DNA from: Chitinophaga eiseniae
Lineage (GTDB): Bacteria; Bacteroidota; Bacteroidia; Chitinophagales; Chitinophagaceae
Length of the DNA: 64,000 nt
NCBI RefSeq assembly: GCF_012641265.1
Contig: NZ_JABAHZ010000001.1
Span: forward strand, 1,373,446 to 1,437,445
Reading direction: 5' to 3'
The notes beneath the pieces are model-generated. The model saw nothing but the letters and a program-made list of their open reading frames with translations. It was not told the DNA's origin and did no database searches. Each line of letters opens with the position of its first letter. Position 1 is the first letter of the stretch. The translations under genes were made by a program, and so were the position numbers. Shown piece after piece: positions 41,859-50,851 of this stretch.

Positions 41859-44321
41859 TTATTTATCTCCCTCCGGATTAAATTTTGCTTGAAGCATTTT
41901 CATGAAGTACCCTCCTACTACGCTCCTTGCCTGGAAGCCGACCATTTTACCATCGGTGGTTTCGTGCCAGTCGCACAGTGGTACGCGTGTAGTCGTTTCC
42001 GTGGCGTATTTGTAAACGGGTGCTACGAGGGCACGGAAGTCGTCGGCGTTGTCGGTGAGCACGGCGGTCCAGAGTATCCAGTCTGATTTGGTGTAGGTTT
42101 TACGGCTGTCGAGAGGAAGGCCGTAGGGCTGTTGGTGTGCGAGGTAGAAGGCGGTTTCTTTTTTGTAAACGCTGGCGGGGAACAGGTGGAAGTTGAGCAC
42201 TTTGTCCCATACCATGTTGTACTTCTGGCTCCAGGTGTTTTTGCTTTCGAAAGCGAGACTGAAATGATCTCCATCGTCGGCGAGTTGTATCCAGTGGTTG
42301 GCCATGTCGCGGGCGGCGCTTTCGTATTTGTCGGCGGTGGTGGCGTCGCCGAGCATGCGGGCCAGCATGGCGTAGGAGCGGATGCCGGCAATAGCTTTGA
42401 GGGAGAGGTTGGTGTTGCGGGCCAGGTGACCGGCGAAATCGTCGGTGCACAGCTGGTTAGCGGGATCGAAGCCTTCTTTCATCAGGTATTCGGCCCAGGT
42501 GGTGAGTGTGCTCCAATGTTTTTTGGCGTAGTTGGCATTGCCTTCTGCGCGGGCGATGGCGCCGGCTAGTACGAGCATGTTGCCGGATTCTTCTACTGGC
42601 ATGCCTTCGCCGTATACCTGTCCGTTGGCTAAGGGATAGGTGCCCAGGTCGTGGGCGGCGTAGGGTTTAGTGTATTTGCCGCTTTCGGAGAAATAGAAGA
42701 TGCCGTTCATCATGCCTTTCAGGAGGTCGGGGTTGTATAAGAGAAATAAAGGCGCCGACGGATAGGTAACATCTACCGTGTTGATGCAACCGTTGCTAAA
42801 GTTTTCTTTAGAGAGAAAAAGGATGTCGCCCTGCGGGCTTTTAGCCAGCTTATGTGCGGCGATGGACTGGCGGTAGGCCAGTTCGCAGAGGGCGGTATAT
42901 GCTTCACCACCGGCTCTTACGGCGTCGTTGTGCAGTTGTTCGTTGAACTGCTTACACTTTTCCAGGATGGTGGTGTAGTCGGTGTAGGCGGCGTTGAGTT
43001 GTTTGTCGATGGTTTGCGTAGCATCGTTTTTCCACCAGGCTTTGAGGTTGGTATGAAAATATTGTAGGGCGTATAGGTCGTCGTAGCCGAGCAGGAACAG
43101 TTGTTCTTTAGGCGTGCTGGTTACGGCGCCCAGGTCAACGGCGGTATTAAGCACCAGGGATTTGTCGAGTGTAGTGCTGGCTGTGCGGCCGTTGGCAAAG
43201 GCGGCAGCGGCATCGGCGGCGGTGCTGATATACTGTTGCGGGCGGGCAGCGCTGGGTGCAGCTACGTATAGGTAGCCCCAGTCGATGCGGAGGTCGTCGC
43301 CTTGCTTTTTCAGGATGGGTTGTTCTTTGCTGCCGGCTTTTAATACCGACAGGCTGCCGTTGGTATATGCAGAAGCGGCAACGGGCTGTGAGGGCACGTT
43401 TACGCAGATGTCTGAGGAGGCGCCGAAGTACACCTGTACCTGGTGGGTGGCGTTGTCGTTGGTGGCCACCTTATATACGATATACGATACCGGCCGGGAT
43501 AGCAGTTGCAGGTCATCCATCAGCAGTGGTGAGGTGAAGGTGAGCGTTACGTCTGCTTTGCCGCAGGTAAAGGTATATATCGTTTGCGTGGCGTTGATGT
43601 TAACTCCCGTCTGTACGGCCTTTTCAATGTTTTGACCCGCAGGCGGCGGTGTAAGGCGGGCAATGCCGGCATCCAGGAAAGCGCCACCGGCGGTATTTTC
43701 GATATGAATGGCCAGCACGTTGCCTTTGGCTTTCAGCTTCTGTTTGGCGGCTTCGGGAATAGGAATGTATACATATTTATTCAGCCAGCCTTTTAAGCTA
43801 TATATCTGTTCCCCGTTGAGGTATACCGTAATATTATCATCGTGAGAGATTTTCAGGAACAGGTCTGCGTTGGCCGCATTCCCTGCGTCGAAGGTTCTGC
43901 GGGTCCACAGGTCGTGACTTTTCCAGGGCGTGCCACCTTTGGATGGCTCATCACCAAAGGGTGCTGCCGCGGTTTTCCAGCCTTTGTCGTCGTAGGCCAC
44001 CTGCATCCAGTCGCCCGTGGGCGCCTGTTTAGTGTATTTTACGGAGTAAGGCCGTTCATCGCTGGTAGGTACGAGCGATTGATAGCTGGGTTCATCTTTA
44101 CCGAGAATGCGGTAGGTAACACCATCTACCTTTACCAGGCCGGTAAGCGCCTGGGTAGTACCCGTCCAATGCCGGGTGGCGCTGCCATTCAGCTCATCGG
44201 TGGCCGACCAGATACTGAAATAAGGGTCGTGCGTAATTAACGGGTAGGCCGGCGCCTTTTGCTGCGCGGCCACACTGCTGCCTAAGCCCAGCAATGTGAG
44301 GAGTGCGAGTGCTTTCACCAT
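41859..44321 (-). CDS. DUF4965/DUF5127/DUF1793 'glutaminase-type' secreted protein
   Basis: An exported protein of about 820 residues (signal peptide MVKALALLTLLGLGSSVAAQ; start at 44321). It begins YPLITHDPYFSIWSATDELN, the opening typical of the DUF4964/DUF4965 family related to fungal glutaminase A. A beta-sandwich central part includes LFLKISHDDNITVYLNGEQI. A C-terminal (alpha/alpha)6-like part has NLSLKAIAGIRSYAMLARML and KYNMVWDKVLNFHLFPASVY. The family's real substrate in Bacteroidota is uncertain; both glutaminase and glycosidase roles have been proposed. It is transcribed alone, ending just before the tRNA promoter. Confidence 0.8.
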   Translation of the reverse strand: MVKALALLTLLGLGSSVAAQQKAPAYPLITHDPYFSIWSATDELNGSATRHWTGTTQALTGLVKVDGVTYRILGKDEPSYQSLVPTSDERPYSVKYTKQAPTGDWMQVAYDDKGWKTAAAPFGDEPSKGGTPWKSHDLWTRRTFDAGNAANADLFLKISHDDNITVYLNGEQIYSLKGWLNKYVYIPIPEAAKQKLKAKGNVLAIHIENTAGGAFLDAGIARLTPPPAGQNIEKAVQTGVNINATQTIYTFTCGKADVTLTFTSPLLMDDLQLLSRPVSYIVYKVATNDNATHQVQVYFGASSDICVNVPSQPVAASAYTNGSLSVLKAGSKEQPILKKQGDDLRIDWGYLYVAAPSAARPQQYISTAADAAAAFANGRTASTTLDKSLVLNTAVDLGAVTSTPKEQLFLLGYDDLYALQYFHTNLKAWWKNDATQTIDKQLNAAYTDYTTILEKCKQFNEQLHNDAVRAGGEAYTALCELAYRQSIAAHKLAKSPQGDILFLSKENFSNGCINTVDVTYPSAPLFLLYNPDLLKGMMNGIFYFSESGKYTKPYAAHDLGTYPLANGQVYGEGMPVEESGNMLVLAGAIARAEGNANYAKKHWSTLTTWAEYLMKEGFDPANQLCTDDFAGHLARNTNLSLKAIAGIRSYAMLARMLGDATTADKYESAARDMANHWIQLADDGDHFSLAFESKNTWSQKYNMVWDKVLNFHLFPASVYKKETAFYLAHQQPYGLPLDSRKTYTKSDWILWTAVLTDNADDFRALVAPVYKYATETTTRVPLCDWHETTDGKMVGFQARSVVGGYFMKMLQAKFNPEGDK

Positions 44322-44612
44322 AACGTGATTTAAATCTATTAAGCGTACAAAATACAATTAATGAATTTATTACATTTTTCCGGCGATTCATAACCGCTCA
44401 TAAAAAATGTACTTTCATTGTGGGTATATCTGGTGTTAAGGGGTTTGGTACTAGTTCAGCAGGAAAAAAATAAAAAAGCGCAGACCCTGCAAACGCCTTG
44501 GAGGCCCTGAGAAGCCTTGTCAGTACGTTATTCAGATCTACGCGTATCTTAAAATAAGTTAAATACGATGCAGAAAGGTGCGCAAAAATACGCTTTTACC
44601 TCAAATTTTGCA

Positions 44613-45923
44613 TTAAATTTTTGCCGGGAATATCGCAAACCATTCCGGCCGCCAACGTATCAGCAACGCGATTCCCCATATTAGCAGGGCCATACCCAAC
44701 GCGCCCCAGGCCTTCTTATTCTTCCAGCTCCAGCCGAGTACCACGGGCAGTTCCCAGTATTTGATCAGCACATACAGCAACAGGCCTCCCAGGCCCGCCC
44801 ACATGAGCAACAATGCCTCCAGCTGCGCACCTGCCAGCACTACGGCGCACAAGAATACCAGCGTCACCAGCTGCAGCCATATATAGTTGGGAATACCACA
44901 ATTCGTTACCTCTTCGATGGACAAGCCCAATAATGAACATCCCAGGAAGATAGTCAGCACCAGCAGCGATTCCTTATATACGACCGGCAGCAATAACATG
45001 CCTGCCCATACCGCCAAGGATACTACGATATACGTGGCCATACGCTGATCTTTGGCCCTCCACCCCCGGCTGTTGCCAAAAGGAAACAGTACACGGCTCA
45101 GCCAACGCTCCACTATCCGCACCGGCGGCAAGGCAAATGCGGTAATCATCAGCGGCACTATCAGCTCATAAGCATACCAGCTGTCGGCACAACGCTGCAT
45201 CACCCACCATACCGCCGCCGTGGTGATCAGCGCCGGCACGCCTACATAGCGGAAAGCCTGGAGGGGCGTATACTGGTCGTCATCAAAAATATTTTTAATC
45301 ACTTTGCTATAATACTTCACAAACGGGATTCGTATACAGATGGCCGTTAGTTGCGTCCATAACAACACCAGTCCTGTGTGGATAACAACAGTCCTGATCT
45401 CCAGGCTGCCCAGCAGCGGGCCTCCGTATATGGTCGCCACTCCCAGGATCAATAGCTCCCAGGTAAGCATCTTCGGGGAAAATAACCAGCGGAATAAGGG
45501 AGAGAGATACCGCAGCAAGGTTTGCCATACATCCGGTAAATACCGTCCCAGTAGCTGTATAACGGCAAAAGCCCCTACCAGCGCCGCCAGCCCGATTAAC
45601 AGCCGGGAAGCGGTAAATACGCCTCTCAACGCCTGCAAACGCGAAGGATGTTTGATGGCATATACCAGCTCGGTGTTATTCAATAACTCGGTGGCCAGCA
45701 GACCGGCTTCTTCCCTCGTTACCTTGCCCAGCTCCGGCTGGTGTACCCGCCAGAAACTGTCAGCCTGCGCAGGCGAGGCCCAGGCATTCAAGGTGCCATA
45801 TTGATAAAGGATCGTCTTTTGACGGGAAGTAAGTGATTCCAGCGTTCGGGCCAGCGCCGCATCGGTAGCAAACGCACTGGCGCCCATGGTTAACAGCAAC
45901 AATAAAATGGTGATAATACGCAT
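44613..45923 (-). CDS. Polytopic membrane protein of unknown function
   Basis: A protein of about 436 residues with a signal peptide or first helix (MRIITILLLLLTMGASAFA). A short periplasmic region follows (residues ~20-95, SLTSRQKTILYQYGTLNAWA), then about ten membrane helices. Loops contain KYYSKVIKNIFDDDQYTPLQ and a Trp/Arg-rich end. I do not recognise a family. The start at 45923 is preferred over a much longer frame that would overlap the divergent sulfatase promoter. A perfect TAnnTTTG (TATTTTTG) ends only 8 bp before this start, though its -33 partner is poorly spaced. Confidence 0.6.
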   Translation of the reverse strand: MRIITILLLLLTMGASAFATDAALARTLESLTSRQKTILYQYGTLNAWASPAQADSFWRVHQPELGKVTREEAGLLATELLNNTELVYAIKHPSRLQALRGVFTASRLLIGLAALVGAFAVIQLLGRYLPDVWQTLLRYLSPLFRWLFSPKMLTWELLILGVATIYGGPLLGSLEIRTVVIHTGLVLLWTQLTAICIRIPFVKYYSKVIKNIFDDDQYTPLQAFRYVGVPALITTAAVWWVMQRCADSWYAYELIVPLMITAFALPPVRIVERWLSRVLFPFGNSRGWRAKDQRMATYIVVSLAVWAGMLLLPVVYKESLLVLTIFLGCSLLGLSIEEVTNCGIPNYIWLQLVTLVFLCAVVLAGAQLEALLLMWAGLGGLLLYVLIKYWELPVVLGWSWKNKKAWGALGMALLIWGIALLIRWRPEWFAIFPAKI

Positions 45924-45992
45924 ACAGTACCAAAAATAAGGAAATATCTGCCGCCGGTAAACAACGATTGTACAAAAAGATCCGCACAAAAG

Positions 45993-46023
45993 TTGCGAAT
46001 ACTGGATTTCTATGTTACTTTTA
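45993..46023 (+). promoter_or_regulatory. Probable promoter of the sulfatase gene
   Basis: TTG at 45993-45995 and TACTTTTA at 46016-46023 (one mismatch to TAnnTTTG) are spaced by 20 bp. They lie about 110 bp before the start codon. Confidence 0.4.
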
Positions 46024-46131
46024 GCCCACTTTCCAATCCTCTCCCATCCCGCCCGAACAACGGGATGGCATTCATGCTCCACCAACATGAATGAAAAAAG
46101 GATCTATCAACAACGACCAAACAGACGATAT

Positions 46132-47751
46132 ATGAAAAGGATTCTCCTGGCATTGGCGCTACTGCTGCCTGGCATGGCGATAGCACAGTCAAAACCCAAC
46201 ATCATTTTTATTCTTTCCGACGATCACGCCTACCAGGCCATCAGCGCGTATGGCAACCGCCTCGTGCAAACGCCCAACATCGACCGGATTGCACACGGCG
46301 GCGCCCTGCTCACCAACAACCTCGTGGCTAACTCTATCTGCGGCCCCAGCAGGGCTACTCTGCTTACCGGCAAGTATAGTCACAAGAACGGCTATACGCT
46401 GAATGAAAAGACCTTCGATGTACACCAGGAAACATTTCCCGTGCTGTTACAGCAAAACGGCTATCAGACTGCCTGGATAGGAAAACTACACCTCGGCAGC
46501 CTCCCCATCGGGTTTAATTATTTCAATATCCTCCCCAGCCAGGGACATTATTACAACCCCGACTTCATCAATAATAACAACGATACCATTCGCTACAAAG
46601 GTTACGTCACCAACCTGATTTCCGACTTCTTCTTCAACTGGCTCCAGGGCCGGGATACGTCCAAGCCTTTCTTTGCGGTGATCGGTGAAAAAGCGACGCA
46701 CCGCGAATGGCTGCCCGATATACAAGACCTCGGCGCCTACGATGGTATCAACTTCCCTCTCCCATCCACTTTCTTTGACACCTACGATACCCGCGAAGCC
46801 GCCAAAGACCAGGACATGACCATCGACAAAACGATGCGCCTGGCGGAAGACCTGAAAGTACACCAGCCATTTGGCCTGCAAAATTATGAGCAGGATAAAC
46901 CCCGCCTGCAGCAATGGCTGCAGAAAAACTACCCCGGCCGGACCTTCAGCGAAAAAGAACTGAAAGAATTTTATGCCCGCCAGGGCGAATATCGCCGCCT
47001 GGATGAAGCGCAGCAACAAGCTTTTAACAACTACTATGGCAATAAGATCACGAAAGATTTTGATGAGAAAAAGCTCAGCGGGAAAGAGCTGGTGAAATGG
47101 AAATTTCAACGCTACCTGAAAGACTATTATGCCACCGCCAAATCGCTCGACAGGAACATTGGTAAAATACTGGATTACCTCGACAGCACCGGCCTAAGCA
47201 AAAATACCATCGTTATCTATGCATCCGACCAGGGCTTTTACCTCGGCGAACATGGCTGGTTTGATAAACGATTTATCTACAATGAATCCCTGAAAACCGC
47301 CTTCGCCATACGCTATCCCGGAGTGATAAAACCCGGCACCAAACTCGACGCCCTGGTATCCAACACCGACTGGGCCCCCACCATCCTGGATATTGCCGGC
47401 GTAAAAGCACCGGCCGAAATACAGGGACGCTCTTTCTTGCCCCTGCTAAAACGTGAACCCGTAAAGGATTGGCGCAAAGCGGCGTACTATCACTATTACG
47501 AATACCCGGAACCGCATCATGTGTCGCCACACTTCGGGCTACGCACAAAAGATTATATGCTGGCCCGCTTCTATAAAGGCGTTAACAGCTGGGAACTGTT
47601 TGACCTGAAAAAAGATCCGAACCAGTTGAAGAACGTGTATAACAACCCATCGTACGCGGCGATCAAACAACAGCTTTTACAGCAACTGAAAGCGTTGATC
47701 CTTGAGTACGATGACCAGGAAGCGCTGGAGATCTATAACCACAGCCTCTAA
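46132..47751 (+). CDS. Type I (S1-family) sulfatase
   Basis: A protein of about 539 residues exported by a signal peptide (MKRILLALALLLPGMAIAQS). It removes sulfate esters from glycans. The metal-binding start is KPNIIFILSDDHAYQAIS. The formylglycine motif C-x-P-S-R is ICGPSRATLLTGK, with Cys at about residue 70. It therefore needs an anaerobic-type (anSME) or other FGE activity, not encoded here. Later motifs are YASDQGFYLGEHGWFDKRF and the C-terminal DUF4976-like WELFDLKKDPNQLKNVY. It resembles the GlcNAc-6-sulfatase-like subgroup, which fits the convergent GH20 gene. The start at 46132 gives the normal signal peptide. Confidence 0.9.
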   Translation: MKRILLALALLLPGMAIAQSKPNIIFILSDDHAYQAISAYGNRLVQTPNIDRIAHGGALLTNNLVANSICGPSRATLLTGKYSHKNGYTLNEKTFDVHQETFPVLLQQNGYQTAWIGKLHLGSLPIGFNYFNILPSQGHYYNPDFINNNNDTIRYKGYVTNLISDFFFNWLQGRDTSKPFFAVIGEKATHREWLPDIQDLGAYDGINFPLPSTFFDTYDTREAAKDQDMTIDKTMRLAEDLKVHQPFGLQNYEQDKPRLQQWLQKNYPGRTFSEKELKEFYARQGEYRRLDEAQQQAFNNYYGNKITKDFDEKKLSGKELVKWKFQRYLKDYYATAKSLDRNIGKILDYLDSTGLSKNTIVIYASDQGFYLGEHGWFDKRFIYNESLKTAFAIRYPGVIKPGTKLDALVSNTDWAPTILDIAGVKAPAEIQGRSFLPLLKREPVKDWRKAAYYHYYEYPEPHHVSPHFGLRTKDYMLARFYKGVNSWELFDLKKDPNQLKNVYNNPSYAAIKQQLLQQLKALILEYDDQEALEIYNHSL

Positions 47752-47752
47752 T

Positions 47753-47838
47753 CACGCAAAGACGCAAAGAAAAAAAGCAGCAAAGATACTTGCTGCTTTT
47801 TTTCTTTGCGTCTTTGCTCCTTTGTTCCTTTGCGTGAC
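47753..47838. terminator. Bidirectional terminator: perfect 26-bp inverted repeat between convergent genes
   Basis: The arms at 47758-47783 and 47790-47815 are perfect reverse complements with a 6-nt loop. They contain GACGCAAAG and a run of seven A/T. Partial extra CACGCAAAG/CTTTGCGTG pairing flanks them. It separates the sulfatase and GH20 stops. Confidence 0.85.
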
Positions 47839-50139
47839 TTATCTCCCCGCTCCGAACCAGCTATCCGGCACCGGTTGCAGCTTACCGCCATCCACACTAT
47901 ACTCCAGCTTCAGCGTGTATCCGCCACCGCCTTCTACAAAGGCTATCTTAAACGGATGCCAGCCTTTCTCCAGCGCTACCTGTCCGCTCTTCTGGAAAGG
48001 CGCATGCCAGCCGTCGTTGTTCACTACTTCCTGGTCGTCGATATACAAGATACCACCATCATCTACCGTGAGGTAAAAGCTGTAAATACCAGTGGTGGGT
48101 ACATTGATATACCCGTTGATACGCGCACCAAACGGACCACCACCTTTACCCATTCCTTCCGGGATAACGGCGTTGGCTACACGCAGTGAGCTATCGGCTG
48201 TTTCCTTTATTTTGGCGGCACTCTTAAAGGTGCCATTATAGTAGGTGAGCTTTAATCCAGGCCGGGCATCTTTTACCACCGTAGCCGGCCGATAGGGTTC
48301 CTTGCGGTAACGCAGGGTGTAGATGTCGCCACGATTGCCGGTAGGACTGAAAGCCGCCAGGCGGATCTGCTGAGGTTCACTGATCACATAGTTATCCGGT
48401 AATACGGTGGCATGTTCATCCGGGATGCTGCCGTTGGTGGTATAGCGGATAGTCATGTCCGTTAGTGGCTTGTTGACATGCAGGTTCACTTTATCTACAA
48501 ACACGTTGTCTTCCGTAAAACCGTCCAGGTCGGGCAGGCGGTAATGTACACCGAGTAAATCCAGGCGTTTATATTGTTCGTTTAGGCGTTGCAGATAGCC
48601 TTCATAGTCGGCGCGTTGCGTCCACAACACCTCTGCCAGGGCGGTCATGCGGGGCATAAACATATAATCTGCCCGTTTTTCTGAAGGGATGTATTCGGTC
48701 CAGATGTTGGCCTGTGCACCCATGATATGCGTTGCTTCCTGCGCGGTTAACCCTTTGGGTACCGGCTGAAAATGATATACGTTATAAATAGAGTTGCGGT
48801 CGGGCGTACCATCGAAGTACAGCGGGTTGCCCGGCGTCATGATCACCTGGTTGCCGTGACGGGCCGCTTTTACAGGCGCATCGGGCACCCAGGCGCGCCA
48901 GTACATCAGCACGGCGGTAGGACTGATTCCTCCTTCCAGGATTTCATCCCAGCCAATGAGGGTTTTGCCTTTGGAATGAAAGAACTTTTCCATGCGCTTC
49001 ACGAAGTAGCTTTGCAGCTCTTCTACCGTCTTCAGGTTATTGGCCTTCATCACTTCGGCGCAAAGGGGCGAGTTAGCCCAGCTGGTTTTTTCTACCTCGT
49101 CGGCGCCCAGGTGAATATATTTGGAAGGAAACAGCTCGGCTATTTCACTGAAAATATCTTCGGCAAAGCTGAAGGTTGATTCCTTACACGGACAAATAGG
49201 CGTGGAAAAGGTTTTACCCCAGCCGGTTTCACTGCTGCAGGCCAGGAAAGGATAAGACCTGATGGCTGCCATCATATGTCCGGGCATGTCTATTTCAGGA
49301 ATGATTTCAATATGACGGGCCGCTGCATAGCGGATCAGGTCTTTCATCTGCTCCTGCGTATAAAAGCCACCATAAAGGGTTTTACCATCTTTATGGATAA
49401 TATGGGAAGTATCGATGGCCATGTCGGGATTGTTCACCGCCTTCTCCATGCAAACGGAGTCCTGGTTATTAAACTCCCTCCAGGCGCCCTGGCTGGTGAG
49501 CAAAGGATACTTTTTAATTTCAATCCGCCAGCCCTGGTCGTCGGTCAGATGCAGATGCAGCTTATTCATCTTATATAACGCCAGCAGGTCGATGAATTTC
49601 TTCAGGTAATCTATGGAGAAGAAATGACGGGCCACATCCAGGTGCATGCCGCGCCAGCCATAGGCCGGGTGGTCTTTCAACGACATGGCCGGGATGGCAA
49701 TACGTTTCAGGTCTGGCGCTTTGGGATCTTCTATTTCCGCGGGCATCAGCTGCCGCAGGGTTTGGGTGGCGCGGAAAAATCCCGCCGGTGCTTTGGCAGT
49801 GATCAACAGCTCCTGGCTACTTATATCCAGTGTATAATCCTCCTCTCCTGCCAACGCCGGGTTCTGACGCATCACGATAGCGCCCTTCACCGCTTTCTTC
49901 ACCGTGGGCAATGGTTTACCCAATGCCTGGGTGAGGAGCAATTCCAGCTGCGCAGTTTCTATCATATAGGGAGATGGATTAGCCGGCAATACCAGGCTGG
50001 TAGCCGGCGTAATCACAAATTCGCCCGCCCTCGCCTCCAGCTGCTGCGGATAGGGAATGATCGGGTAGCGCGGCGACTGCGCAAAAGTAACCTGCAGCCC
50101 AATACACCAGGCGCCGGCAAGCCATAAAAATTTCTTCAT
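47839..50139 (-). CDS. GH20 beta-N-acetylhexosaminidase with C-terminal PA14 domain
   Basis: A 766-residue exported exo-hexosaminidase. After a signal peptide (to TFAQ) comes a GH20b domain (residues ~24-160). The barrel has YGWRGMHLDVARHFF, KLHLHLTDDQGWRIEIKKYP and EIIPEIDMPGHMMAAI. HLGADEVEKTSW places the catalytic Asp-Glu at D347-E348. A beta-sandwich linker follows (IRYTTNGSIPDEHATVLP). A C-terminal PA14-like module reads YINVPTTGIYSFYLTVDDGG then DGWHAPFQKSGQVALEKGWH. It converges on the sulfatase gene, suggesting joint attack on sulfated amino-sugar glycans. It is larger than the PUL-A GH20, which lacks PA14. Confidence 0.93.
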   Translation of the reverse strand: MKKFLWLAGAWCIGLQVTFAQSPRYPIIPYPQQLEARAGEFVITPATSLVLPANPSPYMIETAQLELLLTQALGKPLPTVKKAVKGAIVMRQNPALAGEEDYTLDISSQELLITAKAPAGFFRATQTLRQLMPAEIEDPKAPDLKRIAIPAMSLKDHPAYGWRGMHLDVARHFFSIDYLKKFIDLLALYKMNKLHLHLTDDQGWRIEIKKYPLLTSQGAWREFNNQDSVCMEKAVNNPDMAIDTSHIIHKDGKTLYGGFYTQEQMKDLIRYAAARHIEIIPEIDMPGHMMAAIRSYPFLACSSETGWGKTFSTPICPCKESTFSFAEDIFSEIAELFPSKYIHLGADEVEKTSWANSPLCAEVMKANNLKTVEELQSYFVKRMEKFFHSKGKTLIGWDEILEGGISPTAVLMYWRAWVPDAPVKAARHGNQVIMTPGNPLYFDGTPDRNSIYNVYHFQPVPKGLTAQEATHIMGAQANIWTEYIPSEKRADYMFMPRMTALAEVLWTQRADYEGYLQRLNEQYKRLDLLGVHYRLPDLDGFTEDNVFVDKVNLHVNKPLTDMTIRYTTNGSIPDEHATVLPDNYVISEPQQIRLAAFSPTGNRGDIYTLRYRKEPYRPATVVKDARPGLKLTYYNGTFKSAAKIKETADSSLRVANAVIPEGMGKGGGPFGARINGYINVPTTGIYSFYLTVDDGGILYIDDQEVVNNDGWHAPFQKSGQVALEKGWHPFKIAFVEGGGGYTLKLEYSVDGGKLQPVPDSWFGAGR

Positions 50140-50245
50140 AATAATCTTCGTTAAAGCATGATTCCAAAGGCAAACGTAATAAGAATCGATCCGTTAACCT
50201 AATGTGATCTTCACTAATGCTGTAGCCAAATTGACCCTGTTCCGG

Positions 50246-50848
50246 TTATTTATCTCTGTAATTATCAATTTTTAACAGGCGGAAAAATTCTTCCTCCGGC
50301 AGCTCCTTTACCTCTCCCGGCTGTAAATCCCCCAGCTCCAGGTCTTCTATCGATACTCGGATCAGGCGCTGGCAGCGATGCTTCACCGCACCCACCATTT
50401 TTCTCACCTGGTGGAACTTTCCTTCTGTGAGTGTGATCAATAGCCAGGTATGAGGCACCGTATGTGGTAGCTCACCGGGATGATCAAACAAACCGTCAGG
50501 ACGGTTTACGATGTCGATCCGGCAGGGAGTAGACACATGTATCGCGTCGCGCCCAATGGGAATAGCTACCCCGGTTTTCAGCCGCTGCAAAGTAGCCTCG
50601 GTCATTACGCCCTTTACCTTTACCAGGTAGGTGCGCTCATGCGGCTTGTCCTGGAACAGCAGCCGGGTCACTTTTTTATTGGTGGTTAAAATTAAGAGTC
50701 CTTCTGAATCGCTGTCCAGCCGGCCAATAGCATGGGTGCCGGCGGGAAAATCGAAATCCAGCTCGCCCAGCAGTCGCACCTCGTGTGAGCTGATAAACTG
50801 GGACACCATATTGCTGGGTTTATTGATAATAAAATATCGTTCCTTCAT
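50246..50848 (-). CDS. RluE/RsuA-family rRNA pseudouridine synthase
   Basis: A 200-residue enzyme converting a uridine of 23S rRNA (position 2457 in E. coli numbering if RluE-like) to pseudouridine. The catalytic motif is HAIGRLDSDSEGLLILT with Asp45. The other family motif is ERTYLVKVKG, and a C-terminal LTEGKFHQVRKMVGAVKHRC block is present. No S4 domain precedes the catalytic part, which fits RluE rather than RsuA. It starts 3 bp after the stop of the DACNV-type gene on the same strand, so the two are co-transcribed. Confidence 0.88.
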   Translation of the reverse strand: MKERYFIINKPSNMVSQFISSHEVRLLGELDFDFPAGTHAIGRLDSDSEGLLILTTNKKVTRLLFQDKPHERTYLVKVKGVMTEATLQRLKTGVAIPIGRDAIHVSTPCRIDIVNRPDGLFDHPGELPHTVPHTWLLITLTEGKFHQVRKMVGAVKHRCQRLIRVSIEDLELGDLQPGEVKELPEEEFFRLLKIDNYRDK

Positions 50849-50851
50849 TTG

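Noticed and set aside
42132..43635. Several plus-strand frames opposite the DUF4965 gene
   Set aside because: They are Gly/Val-rich mirror frames of a GC-rich coding region and have no motif of their own.
45931..45938. Perfect TAnnTTTG on the minus strand 8 bp before the membrane-protein start
   Set aside because: The nearest TTG is 23 bp away, and transcription would begin almost at the start codon. Leaderless expression is possible but not supported enough to call.
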